From assembly GCA_008694505.1 (NCBI GenBank), contig VZDJ01000219.1:13402514-13466513 (forward strand): a stretch of DNA of 64,000 nt, given 5' to 3'. This document shows, piece by piece, positions 10,188 to 22,663 of the stretch (positions are counted from its first letter, which is position 1; each line of letters begins with the position of its first letter). Source of the DNA: Cyanoderma ruficeps. Lineage: Eukaryota; Chordata; Aves; Passeriformes; Timaliidae. The notes below the pieces were generated by a model that was not told where the DNA came from, ran no database searches, and was given only the letters and a program-made list of their open reading frames with translations. The position numbers were made by a program, and so were the translations under genes.

Positions 10188-13100
10188 CTGGAACAGAGGC
10201 AAGGAGAGGAAAAGGTTAGTTTTGGATGTCTAACAAAGACAAAACCTGGTTTTTTTGGTTGGATATGCCAACCACACACAATGGAGAATTAACAATCTTT
10301 ACAGTCCATGACCCAGAGAAGCCCACCAGAGCAGTGACTTCAATGCCATGCCAATATCCTGATATCCTGAGGGGTTATCTTCCATTTTTGGGCCACTTTT
10401 TCTGCCATGATTTCCATCTCCCCACAGCTCCTACATTCTCCACCTCCAGCACACAACGCTGGTGTGCCAGCACTCCCTTCTCCTTGACACAGCTGCTTGA
10501 CAACGTCACTTCTTTGGAGCCTTGGCTCCCAATTTTATCACTATTAAAACCTCCAGAAGGCAAAAAGAACCAGCACCTCCTTGCTTTGAAAGTACACAGT
10601 CCCCTAACGTGGTGTTTTGGGGATGACATTTTGGATTCTTTGTCAGGTTCCAAAGCTCTGTGCAAGGCACCTCACAGCCTGGGACGGCAGAGACATGGCA
10701 ACGCTGGAATTGTCCAGCCAGCGCCTGACTTCTCTCATTTCTCCCCCTGCAGAGAGGGAAAATCCCCACTGAAGGACCTGTGAGGTACCCAGACAACAAG
10801 CCTCACATCTTTCCTGGAATGAATTCCAACCTGGAATTGCATGGAGGGAACCCAAAGTTACCGGAATGTTAGTGTTTACTCTTCCCCAGGAAATTATTCC
10901 AACCAGGGACATGCAAGCAGCAGTGACAGTCACCCCCACAGGAGGGGCTGGAAGGAAGCACAGCTGTGAATCCCATGGATCAGGGATGATTGGAGCAGAC
11001 AAGGATGTGCCAGCTCAAGGAGACAGGGCTGCAGTGTGTGTCTGTGTTAAACACAATACCCAAATTCCCCATGAATCGCTCCCAGAAGGGCAAAGCAGGA
11101 GCTGACAGGGCTGTGACAGCCAGAGCACAATCCCAGCACAAACCCTCCATCCCAGTACAGCTCTCTGTGAAATGACCACTGCACCAGAGCCTAATTAGGG
11201 TTGAGAAATATATATTAAAAAAAAAAAAAAGCCCTGTTCTTCAACTTTATTCCACATGACCTGCACAGCCCGACTGCCCATTCCTTCGGGAAGCTCCAGT
11301 AACAGGCTGGGAACAATTTTATCACACAACAATGGCCCCAAACTCCCTTGGTAAAGAATGTGAGAGGCAAGGGAAGGAAAGAGGTGCCGAGGGCAAGTAC
11401 TGAGACAGACCCTTGAGTGACCTAAAGCCTCGTGCCTCATTCTTCCAGTTCTCAGGAAGGAGAAATGCGTTGCTTCTCCTTCCTCATCAGAGTAACTCCA
11501 ACCGTGGGTTCACTTACTGACCTTCTCTAAAGTGCAAGGGATTAACAGAGAGGCCAAAAAATCCACTAGCTAGGACGAGGAAAGAGAGGGGGAAAATCCC
11601 TGAGGACCAGCAGGAAAACAGGAAGCAAGAAGGGATATTAATTCCTAAAGAGAAACCTCAGATGGCCACGCAGTTGCTCCCCAGTCGTGGCTGTCAGGAC
11701 ACAGAAGGTCACCAGGGCTGTGACCCGGCTGAGCCCCTGGCACGGGGCTGGGGGAGGAGAAAGGTCTGCCTAAAGCACAGCAGCAAATTCTTGTGAGAAC
11801 ATCCACACCTACCTAAGAGCCCAAAAAAAGCAACCAAGGCAGGACACGAGTAGATGCAGTGTTTGTGCTGCTGATCACTGACACAGACACGAGATCTCTG
11901 ATCTCTGGCAGTTGCAGGGGAGAGTGTTTGACGTAGAAAACTCTTTTTTTTTTCTTTAATTGCTTCCCATATTCCTTGCTGCTTATTATAATCCCATAAA
12001 GAGTTTCCACAGCACCAGCCAGACCTCTCTGCTCTCCAGCACTTCTAGGAAAGCCTGCTACTACTAACTCTTAACTAAATTCTCTCCCAGAGCTTCCTCT
12101 CTCTTCCAATTTTTAAACTTCCTTCTCTGCCACTTATATAATCAAAATATCTTCTTTTCCAGTACTTGCTCCCTCAGGTCCATCTTCAGTTCAGCTCTTG
12201 CAGTGAAGGTTTGTGACAATACTCACCAAACACAGCACAGCAAAATCCCACTAACCTGTATCTAAAAAACCCCACAAGAATGCCCTGAAGAGCCTGGCAG
12301 GGACTGACTTTCAAAGCTCCTCAATGCTTTTCCCAGTCTTCAAACCACAGAGTCAGTTCTGAAGCTGTAAAAGAGATTACTGAGGGTGGACATGAGCAGG
12401 GGATATAAAATCACAAGCAGCCTGAAGGAGGTGAGTGGGAAACAACTACTCAGTGTCCTTTCCAGTATGGGAACAACAGGGAAAGGAGAGGTTAAAAACA
12501 AGAGAAGGTTTTCTTTAAACAGCTAAATTAATACACAACTAATGCAGATGCTGAGAATGTTTAAGAAATAAAACCTGTTAGATTACAAAAAGGAATCACA
12601 CATGGCCTGAGGAAGAAATCCACCGAGAGATACTAAACACAAAGGAACCAAGTCCAGCTTAGGAAGCTTAGGAGCCAACTAAGCAAAGCCTGGTGAAATG
12701 TTTAACCTGCCCCTCCTGCTCCTTCTCAGGCATCTGCTGCTGGACACTCTGGGAAAGAGGACACTTGCACTAAGTGTTAAACTCTCCCTACACACACATA
12801 TTTCCAGGGCAGGAGGAGTTTTTGGCATGAGGCTCATGTGACAGCATTATCAGGTACTCTCTCCAGAGGCAGCATTTCCTCAGCTGCAGAACAGGAGCTC
12901 CTCTCTCGGCGTGGAGCTGCAGGCACAGATGACTTTCCCAGCACAGGAATTTATGCACGGGGTGCTTCAGCTGCTTCTTTCACAGTGAAGGCTTTTTCAC
13001 TTGCTTCCATGCAAATGTGCAGCCCTACCACCCACATTTGACAAGTGTGTTATATTTGGAAAAGTAGATTAAAGGCTGGGATCAGACAGAATCAAACAAT

Positions 13101-15420
13101 TCATACATAAAGCTTCGCTTAACTGCAAGAGCACGGCGACGTTCCCACAGAGCTCCAACATCATCTGAGACAGGTTTTTTCGAGCTCTAATATGATAACA
13201 TGATCAATATATCAAAGGTTGCTGGTGTAGACACACTGCTGTTGGCTAATCTGCAATCCCAAAAGGATGGGGAAACTCTGCCAAGGTTTTTATTCCTGCA
13301 CTAACCTTTTTGTACTTATCCCTTCTACTACATACCCCATCTACGCACATTTCTGGCTCTGCCTCCCCAGCCCAGGAGAAGTGAGAGAAAGGCAAAGTGT
13401 TTAACACATCACACAGGCTGAGAACGTGGAGCCATGCCTATATTAAGGCATAAAATTGATAGTATTTATTATTCAATGGAGCAAGCTGTTACGAAGAGCA
13501 AGGAACCGGGTCCTGTTACAGGCGCCATGTGAATCATAACTTGGATATTTCCTGATGTGTATTTAAAACTCCGGCCCCCAAACAGCACCGAGTATTTCTG
13601 GATAACATTTCCATGTGTGCCTACAACATGTGCAGGCAAACTATGCATCCACACCGATGGGCTGGAGAGCAGGACGGTGACAGCAGCTGCCTGGGCTGCA
13701 GGCTCCTCTCCAGAGCCCCACTGCTCCTGTCCAGCCAGATGCCAACTGTCAGGCAGCCAGGAGCGCTGCTGCCCCTGCCTCTGTACCCAAACATGGCCAG
13801 GTTGTCACCACGTCTGTCACAGTGGCACCACTGACACGCCACACGCATGGGAGGACCTGCAGAAACGGGTGGAAGAGGGACGACAGCACGAGGGGGACGC
13901 TGCCTGGAGAAGGGACTTTGATGGAGGAAAAGGAATGAGGAACTTCTAAACATTTCCCAGAGGAGTCCACAGCAGTGGCTGTGTTGTTCTGGACAAACCT
14001 CACTCCAAGTAAACAGCAGTGGATTGTTCTTGGTTCCTTCATTCAAAATGGTTTGGAGCTGAGTGGTCGCCACACAGATCTGAAGTGTCTTGTATGCAGC
14101 GGTCACTGCAAATTTGGGAATTTAAAAGCCATACCCAATAAAGCCTCAAAAACACCCCAGTTGACTTCTCAACTTGCTCATGTTTGAGATCACCTACTCT
14201 TCTCCCTCAAAATTCCCCAACCCTGACCCTCCCTTAGCTGCTCCTTCCCTAAAAGCCTCGGCACCTTCAGCCCTGGTGTCAGGAGCAGAGCTGCTCTCTC
14301 CCATCTCTTTTCTTCTGTAATCTGATCTGTGCCTTCTCCCCCAATAATCCCCAACCTTGTTTTGAAAATAGACCTTCTTGCAATCCAAAACCCACTGCTG
14401 AAATCCTGCAGTAAGTCCATTCCTATTCCAGAAAGCCTTCAGCACCAGAAGTGATACTGAACCAAGATTCCAGCAGAATCACATGGAAAAGGCCTAAATT
14501 AATAGTTGGATAGCATGGACTATTTTATATCTGCTCTGTAAAACTTGGAGGACTTAAAGAAAGCCAAATCAAAGTTGCAGTCATAGTAATTCCACACGAT
14601 TATTAAAGCCTGAAAGATTTTTTTGAGAGGCAGAACCTTCCCCTGCACTCAAGCCCCCAGTGTTAACACAAGCTGACTTCCCTAAAGCATTTTATCACCA
14701 GGTCATGCCAACTACTTTCCCAGGCTTCCAACTGGCCTTGGCAATGGGCTGCTCTCATCCATGGCCTCCTACAACACCTGAAATTAGTGGCTTTCAAATT
14801 ACAAGCCACAGGCTTGGTCACACAGAAGAGCCCATTAGAAAAGCTGCTCACAAGATCCTCTCCCAGGCAAAGCCACCAGTTTGTGGTTCAGAAGCTTTTA
14901 TCGGGCTGCCTAAAAACACTCTGAGAAAAAGAAGGAGAACCAGTTAGAGAAGAAAATCAAAGCCTGAGAAGCTGCAAATAACAATAGAGAGAAATAAGTC
15001 AGCTAATAATTGTAAGTAAGAGTCACAACCTTTAAGCCTTCCCACAACAGACTTATCACTTGAGCTGTTTACTGCAGATCTGAAAGCCTAAACTCAGTGG
15101 CCTTTGATGGGTTTTTTTTGCTTCTAAAATACTCTTTTGCAGGTGATTCATAAGAAGACAAATTCTCAAAGGGAGCCCAGTGGCAGTGTGGGAACTCTTA
15201 GTTTCCAAAACAGAAGAGAGGGCAGGATCACTCACAAGTTCAAAGTGTTCTTTCAAAACACTAAATCTCATCCGCCCCTCAATTCCCAAACAGTTTGAGT
15301 CAAGTTCTTTGTTCACAGATTCAGCAAACCCAAACGGGAGCTGGGATAAAGTAATTCAGTGGCCAGGAGAACTCAGGGGACAAGGACTCTGCGAGTAAAT
15401 ATTTAGGGAAATGTGTTATC

Positions 15421-15590
15421 TTCACAGAAGCACGGGCTAGCTGAAGCTGGCAGGGACCTCTCTGGAGATCAGCCCGTCCAACTCCCCTGCTCGGAGCAGG
15501 TTGCTCAGGGCCAGCTCTGGGTGTTGGGAGCATCCCCAAGGACAGAGACTGTTGGAACTCTGGAGGCCGAAAATTTCAGGCAGAGAAGAG
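15421..15590 (-). mobile_element. CR1 LINE 3' fragment (diverged)
   Basis: The order 'ggcagggacctctctggag', 'atcagcccgtccaactcccc', 'tgctcggagcaggttgctca' matches the reverse complement of a CR1 3' region. The right boundary is uncertain. Confidence 0.72.
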
Positions 15591-16089
15591 GAAGCCAGAA
15601 CCATCACAAGAGACTCCACACCAGCCTGGGCAGCCCATTTTTGGATTGTGCTCACAGAGAGGAGTTTCTCCAGCTCACAGAGGGCTTTCCTTTGTGTCCT
15701 GATTCACTGGCACTGACTCAGTCCTGCGTGCTGTCACCAAGGGATGTGACATCACTCACGTCAGCAATGACATACAGGACTACTGACCCATCTACCAGCA
15801 CGGCTGAGCGGGGCACAGCTCCCTGATCAAAGGAAGTCCCTGCTCAACAGGACAGGAAAGCTGCATGAGGAGGGGAATGACAGGCCTGGCAGGATCAGCC
15901 TGATCCGTGTTTACCAAGCCCTCTGCCCAGGCAGCTCGCTGCACATAATTGTGTGAAATGGCATTACTCAGCCTCCAGCCTGCCTCAGGAGCAGGAAGGA
16001 AGGAAAAGGGGCCCAAGGCAAGAGATCTGTATCAGCCAAAGTCTGTGTATTGATACACGGGAGTGAGAGTGGATCGCTATCAGTGGTTG

Positions 16090-16148
16090 GGACTGGAGGC
16101 TCTTTAGGGCCCCTTCCAACCCAAACCGTTCTGTGATGCCACAATTCT
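16090..16148 (+). mobile_element. CR1 LINE 3' end fragment
   Basis: It contains ccccttccaacccaaaccgt followed by tctgtgatgccacaattctg, the CR1 3' terminal form. It ends about 180 bp before exon 2 in plus coordinates. Confidence 0.8.
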
Positions 16149-16325
16149 GAATTCACACAAGCCATTCCACTGTTTGATGGGCAGAACGAGCTGCCTCAGC
16201 ATCAAAAGGACACCCTTTCCAACGCTTAACATCCCTTTAAAAAAAATTCCCTGCCCACAGAGAGGCCAAACAATCTTTAATTTTAGACCAGGGCTATGCA
16301 AGGACATCAAAAAGAAGTTACTTAC

Positions 16326-16387
16326 TAATGGCCCCTGTGTAGGTTGGCTGTGTAAGGTCTTTTGGCACCTTCCTGTAGATGTCAAAC
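16326..16387 (-). CDS. ERGIC1: ERGIC1 coding exon 2 (residues 7-28, cytosolic N-tail)
   Basis: This 62-nt exon completes Arg7 and encodes FDIYRKVPKDLTQPTYTGAI plus the first base of Ile28. It is bounded by a good polypyrimidine acceptor (CCTCTTTCAG, ending at 16388) and a GTAAGT donor (16325-16320). The peptide is the cytosolic segment just before the first membrane helix, in the ERGIC N-terminal domain. From memory of the human protein I see no amino-acid change in this stretch. Intron 1, upstream, is about 20.2 kb. The phase (2 in, 1 out) fits exons 1 and 3 exactly. Confidence 0.96.
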
Positions 16388-16532
16388 CTGAAAGAGGAAA
16401 AGCACCAGCCATAAAACAGGTGGAACATTTCAATACATTTCATGCCCCCACAGGGATGAACGACGCTGAAGTTTTTTCCATCCAGCTTTCCAAAACCAAT
16501 TTTTTTTAGTAGGCAGGAGGATATGGGAAGGA

Positions 16533-16560
16533 AAAACAAAACAAAACAAAACAAAAAAAA
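16533..16560. repeat. (AAAAC)n microsatellite
   Basis: About five AAAAC units followed by eight A bases, about 150 bp from exon 2 in intron 1. Confidence 0.9.
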
Positions 16561-19500
16561 CCCTTTTCTTTTGTACAATTATGTAACTGTGCTCTGTCTT
16601 GGCTCCCATTTCCAAAGCATTTCCCTCCACCTCCCTGTTGTGGATCTGTGCAATCTGAACTGTGAGAGCAGCCAGGCAAGAAGTCATGCTGGACAAGTTT
16701 ATAGACCACTGTAAAAAGAAAAGGATACTCCACAGACTCTTGAATAAAGATGTCTGGCATAAAAACCCCAGTGAAACACAACCCACGTCGCCCCTTGTCA
16801 TTTGTATCCTGCAGAGCCAAAAATAGACGACCCCTAAGTCAGTAATCCAGGTGTTGAGACAAAAAAAAAAAACAACATCCCTTGGACATTGGATACAACA
16901 ACAGAAATTAACCCAACAGGTTTGTTCCTCCCCCAGCAGAACCCAGCTTAATATTAGACCCTTGTTTTGATTCGGTCATAGCTTTTAATATCCACAGGGC
17001 TCAGCTTTGCTATTTTAAACTGGCCATGGTTAAACTCTCCCTGCCCTCGTGTGTTGGCTGTGTTATTTCCTACCACCTTGTGCTCCCGCACGCCCAACCG
17101 CAACGCAGCTCTGACATCAGTTTTTCCATCACTCAGTAAAAATTAATTAATGCATTAAAAAACACCCACCCAGCCACCCTAAAGAAGGAAGTGACCGGTT
17201 CTCCCTCAAAAATAAGACTTTTTTGGATATGCCACAAGCGGGTGAGAGCTGATTGCTTTTTCCAGCCCTGGAGAGAGCTTCCAAATTCCCAATTTACACT
17301 GCACCAAGACGAAACACCCCTGTGTTTATTCTGTAGCTCCTACTACATCAAATATTTTACTGGGAGTTTAAAAACCAGATGATTGTTCTTTTCTTTAGCC
17401 TTAACTGCTGAGATAACCCTGAGGAACTGCAGGAACAAACCAGCATTTGCCTTGCAGGAGATCAGGAGGACACTGTGCCTCACTCGGGAGCTGAAGCTGG
17501 AGGAAGGAAGGGAAGAGAGGGAATGGAGAGAAGGTAGAAAGATATTTCAGCTGCCCAGCTCGAGCCCTGAATGAGCTGTGCCATCACTTAACACCCCAAC
17601 AACCCTCTGTGAGACACCTGACAGCACTGCTGCACAGGAGCCGTGTTTTCATGGCCCTCCTCGCTGCCGCCTCCCGAACGGAGCAGCGACATTCCCCAAC
17701 CAAACAATCCATGTACGGTTTTCCAGCTGCCCCGAGAACATCTGGGAAGTGCTGTTTGCATTCTTTCCACATCCACCCCAAGCATCAGGATGGTGAAAGA
17801 ACCCAAAGTAGCTGATGACATCATGGTGCCTCTCACAGGCAGAGGAAGCTGCTGCTCTCTCCCAGCCCATTAAATGCTGAAAGCTGGCGTCGTCTGGCCA
17901 AAGTCACAATAAATAGATCAACGAGGCTAAAAAAGCTGAGAGAGAAACAGGGGGAGACAGAGCACGTGAGCAGCAGGAGCTGCTGAGTGTGAGCGAACAC
18001 TCAGAAATAGGAAACTGCTCCAGGCTGGGTGCAGTGAAAACAGCAGCGTTGTGGATACTATAAAAGGAAGTTTGTTCTCACCAGCAGAAATATTTACTGG
18101 TATTGAAATGATGGCCCATCACAGCATTAAACGCAAAAAAAAAATTCCTACTTTTTAAACAGCTCACTGGAAAGCTGATGTCATATGAGGCAGAGTTCTC
18201 TCCTCTCAGATTGTCATTTAATCATATAACTAACACCCCAAACCACAAATTAACTTTTCCATGGCCTAAGTAAGCTTGGATTAGGCAGAGACACTAGAAA
18301 AAGTGCTCGATTCAGGTTTTACGGATGAAAGCAGAAGCTCGAAGGATGACATCCAGAACTTGACCCAAGCAGAAGGGAAGGGAAGGAGGGAAGGTGTATA
18401 AAAGCTTGCACAAGAATGCTGAAATGACCACAACAATCAAAAGGACAAGTCTGGGATAAGAGGCAAACACTGCCAGTTAGGTTTTGCTCACTGATGTGTG
18501 ATACCAGTGTAAATCCAAATGATCGCCAGCCCAAAAGAAAAAAGGACTGGCTGTGTGCAAGTCTTCTGGCAGGAAGAACAATCCACTGCTTGGAAAAGAC
18601 ACGTTCTGAGCTAGGAGAGTCCATAGTCTGGCAAAGGAACAACAGTCCTCAGGGTTCCAGGCAACTTCTCCTAAGGCATCTGACACTGGCCACAATTTAT
18701 TAATTTCCTCAGTCTGACCCCTGTTAGTGGAAACAGCAGTGGGGTTTATGCACTCAGAGAAGGGCAAAGGGGAAATCCAAATGACATCAAGGTTTGAGGA
18801 GAACGATGGAGATGGCGTGGCCAGGACAAGCAGCCACCTTCTTCACTCTGTTTAGAAGATATGAAATGTAAAGGATTCAGTGACAGCTTGAAAAGTGTGT
18901 TTGAGACACCAGAGAGATCAATGCTAGCAGTGAGTACAGAACCCCAAAAAAGGCTTCATTAATTATGTATCATCACAAAAATAAGTAAATCAAGCAAACG
19001 TCTCAAACAAATCTGTGAAGTTGACAAGAGTTATTGTGACAGGAGAGATTTGAAATGAGAGATTTGTGGCAGCTCCTATCAGACCTAAGGGTTAAAAATC
19101 TGCCTCCACTAGAAAAACCTTTCCCCTTTTACCACTGGCTCCTCATCTACACCTCCCAGAACTGAAAGCCATCCCAGGAGAGCACTTACACTGTCCTGGG
19201 AAGAGAAAAGAATGAGGACTAGACACCAGGGATGATTGTTAATGCAGGAGGGAGGAGGCAGTGGAGCTGTGTGCATGGCAAAGGGGAACAGGTTTTACCT
19301 GCCCTCAGGTCAGACGTTCCTGCAAGCACCTGCAGTAACAATTCCAACAAGGCTCCAGGTTCCTGAGGCATTGGTCACTCGGAGCAGTATTTGTACCCCG
19401 GGAACAGAGAGGAACCTTGTGCTCTGTTGCAAGAGCTGCCTCCCAGCTCCCTGCTGGACTCGGAGCAGTGGAAGGGATTAGTAATGCTGCAAGGAGATGT

Positions 19501-20478
19501 GCAGAGGGGCTGCAGCTGCCAGCTCACAGGGCAGAGACACCCTGTGCCACGCTGGGCAGCCACTGCCAGAGCCTGGGAGTCATCTTAAGTGACCAGGAGA
19601 AACCTGGGTGTAGATTTACAACTCCCCAGTGAACTCCCTTAACCTGCAGCTCATTCTGCTTTAGGAAGGGAGACATCACCTCACGCTCCCGGAGCAGGCA
19701 CATGTGCATTTTCCACTGCACGTTGTTTATATTTAGCTTTTGGCAAGTTTCTTCCTCCCCTGAGAAAGGCAAGGCTCCTAAGGTGAAGTTGTATCTTTTG
19801 AGTTGATCAATTAACATCGTCTCAGAGTGGAAACAACAAACTTGCTGCTAGGAAAGTTCTTCCTCCGGGTCATATGTGTTCTCATAAAGGGAAGGCTGGG
19901 CCCTGCAATCCCAGAATATGAAGCTAAAGATAGAATTAGGCTGTCATCAGTGGAACAAAAGAATTTCCTGACACATCTATAGTGTCTCTTCTTTCAGTGG
20001 AGAGCAGGGTTGCAAACAAAGAAGTAAAAAAAGCCCGTTTGGCAATGTCAGAGGTTCACAGGAACCAACATTCATAACTAACATGAGGGGAATGCTACAA
20101 TACTTTTTTATCAAACCAAGAGTTGAAAGGATACGGCAAAAAAAAAAAACCTTCTCATCTTCCTGGTGGGACTGTCAACAAACTGGTCAAAAAGCATCAC
20201 AGAGATGAGCGGGGTCATTGTTAGCTAGGTTCAAACAGAGAATTCACAAATCTTTGTGTGATTAAGGCAGGTCTGGGGCAGAACTCCAGCTCTCTGATGG
20301 ACAGGAGTGCCACAGTGCTCTTGGAAAGACTGAGATGGAATCCAGGTGGTGACCTCAAAGGAGCCAAACTAAAGGGCGGCAGATTTCAAGTGCCAGTGAG
20401 TGCCAGAACGATTCCAAAAGCTGGACCTGCACTAGTATGGGCTGCTGCTACTCAGATTTTTTATTCAGACAGAAATGT

Positions 20479-20985
20479 ATCATAGAATCACACAATGGTT
20501 TGGGCAGGAAGGGATCTTAAAGAGCATCTCATTCCAAACCCTGCCATGGGCAGGGACACCTCCCACTATCCCAGGTGGCTCCAAGCCCCATCCAGCCTGG
20601 CCTTGGACACTTCCAGAGATCCAGGGGCAGCCACTGCTTCTCTGGGCACCCTGTGCCAGGGCCTGCCCACCCTCACAGGGAAGGATTTTTTCCTAATATC
20701 CCATCTAACCCTACTCTCTGCCAGTGTGAAGCCATTCCCTCCTGTCCTGTCACTCCAGGCTCTTGTAAAGTCTCTCTCCATCTTCCTTGCAGCTTCTTCA
20801 GGCACAATTGTGTCACCCCAAAGCTTCTCCTCTCCAGGTGAACAATCCCAGCTCTCCCAGCAGAGCTGCTCCATCCTCTGCCCATCCTGGAGCCTCCTCT
20901 GGGCTCTCCAGCAGGTCCTGGCTGTGCTGGGCCCAGGGCTGGGGCAGCTCTGCAGGTGAGGTCTCACCTGAGCTGTGACTGGCAG
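20479..20985 (-). mobile_element. CR1 LINE fragment, about 0.5 kb
   Basis: From catagaatcacacaatggtt at the left, it continues through the typical blocks 'aaccctgccatgggcaggga', 'ctggccttggacacttccag', 'tctgggcaccctgtgccagg' and 'ccattccctcctgtcctgtc'. This is one of the longest CR1 copies in the window, in reverse orientation. Similarity fades after about 20985, where the boundary is uncertain; open frames over it are CR1-derived. Confidence 0.92.
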
Positions 20986-22551
20986 TGCTGGATGAGTGGC
21001 AGGGAGGGCAAAGGACCCAAACTCTGCAGGTTTTTTCTGGAGCTGATGCTTCACCTGCCTCCCCTGAGCTGAGGATGAGCTCACTCCCTCAGAGAGCTCC
21101 CACAGGCAGGGCTGCCTGCCAGGCCTTTATGTACACTTGAACAGCTTCATGTTTGGACCCGAAACATTTCAGGAAATGAAGTAATAAATACATTATTTCA
21201 CTGAAGATTTCCACACCTCCAGACAGAAGAATCCTCTCTGACATCTCTGGAATCTGAAGGGAGCTTTTTTAACAGCCCTGTAAGACGCTGTGAAGTTTTT
21301 CACGAACAAGAAGCGAAGAATGCGAGGCAATTACAAAACCCCAACAACTTTTAAGTAGAACTAACTAGACAATGGGTAAATTTAAATGTCCTGTAGCAAA
21401 GGGGAACTCTGAGACCAAAGGAGTTCATATCAGAGAAGGAAAACCAGTAATTCCTCCTTCAGTTTCCAGCATTTGCCCATCTCCCTGGCACAAAGACAGG
21501 AGGGATGCACTGGCCATGGCACCCAGGGCTGAATTTCTCCCAAAATTCCTGATGCCCTGTGTGGAGTCCCTGCAGAGACACAGCAGAAGCTCTGGAGTGA
21601 GCAGCAGTGGAATGTTTTCACATCCCATTCTGCAAGGTCTGGTTTTACTGATTTACCTGAGGGGCCAGGGAAAGGCTGTTTTGGAGCTCTTGGACTGTAT
21701 TTTGGATTCCAGTTAATCAAGCAGAACTGTAACACATTCTCGTGTGGCACCTGCTCACAGAACAGAATTCAGGCACTTTAAATCAGCAGCAAAAAGATTA
21801 ATTTTTGTCCCTTTCCAAAAAGCAATGCTCTCAGACAGGGGAAAAATGGTTTTGTTCTTCAGGCAGATTATGTTTTTCCCCAGGAGAACCAAATATTCAA
21901 ACATCAGTCTTCTTCCTGAAGCACACTGGGTCTATTGTAGGTGCTTCAGCACATCCTGAAAGTTAGAGGCTGTGAGCATTCATTACAAATCACATTTTTT
22001 GACGTCAAAGATGATTTAAAATAAAAAAAAAATAAAACCCCAACCAGTGTCATGGCTGACATTCCACTTTTAGCAGGTCAGTGGTGGTGTAAATACACCA
22101 TTGTCATCTTGGCTCAGCAGAAAGGGTCCACGGCTGTGATTCACCCCGAAGAATGCGGGTGTTGAAACAACACCTGATTCTCCACCTCCCGTGCTCACCA
22201 GCTCGGAGAACTGGCAGCTATTTTTCAGCAGATACCACATTTGGAGCTGAGGTCACTGATTTCTGGTGACATTACTCACTCCCAGTAACGAGCCCAGCGT
22301 GGAGTGAACAACTACTTTAATTTTATTACACATCAGTAGCTTTGAGGTCTCTCCGAATAAACGAGCCTGGGGCTGCTGGGCCAATTGGTTTCACTAACAA
22401 AAAACTTGAAGTGACTTGCAGGGACGTCACGTTTTCCAGCAGAAACAGAACTCCACCATGGAGTTAATCAAACACCCGGCAATTCTACGGCAGAAGGGAC
22501 TAAACCACACAAAGGGGGAATTATCAAATACAGAGAGAAAAAAAGGTCAGC

Positions 22552-22663
22552 TTTGAGGGTGTGGAGTCTCCCTTGCTGGGGATATTCCAGAACTGTCTGG
22601 ATGCAAAAGGTTGGACCAGGTCCTTTCCAACCTGACCCATCCTGGGACTCTGTGATCCTGAAA
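22552..22663 (+). mobile_element. CR1 LINE 3' end fragment
   Basis: It contains gttggaccaggtcctttcca and acctgacccatcctgggact followed by a ctgtgatcctg tail, matching the CR1 3' end on the plus strand. Confidence 0.82.

Larger units (their letters stand above)
10188..16325 (-). other. ERGIC1: ERGIC1 intron 2 (about 6.1 kb)
   Basis: The intron is bounded by GTAAGT at 16325 and TTCCAG ending at 10188. It contains two CR1 fragments (15421-15590 and 16090-16148) close to exon 2, a poly-A run at 11217-11230 and otherwise unique sequence. The longest open frames (for example 10226-10783 plus, 13621-14106 minus) resemble no family I know. Confidence 0.88.

Noticed and set aside
10226..10783. 185-codon plus-strand open frame in intron 2
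   Set aside because: Composition is like the surrounding intron and no family is recognisable.
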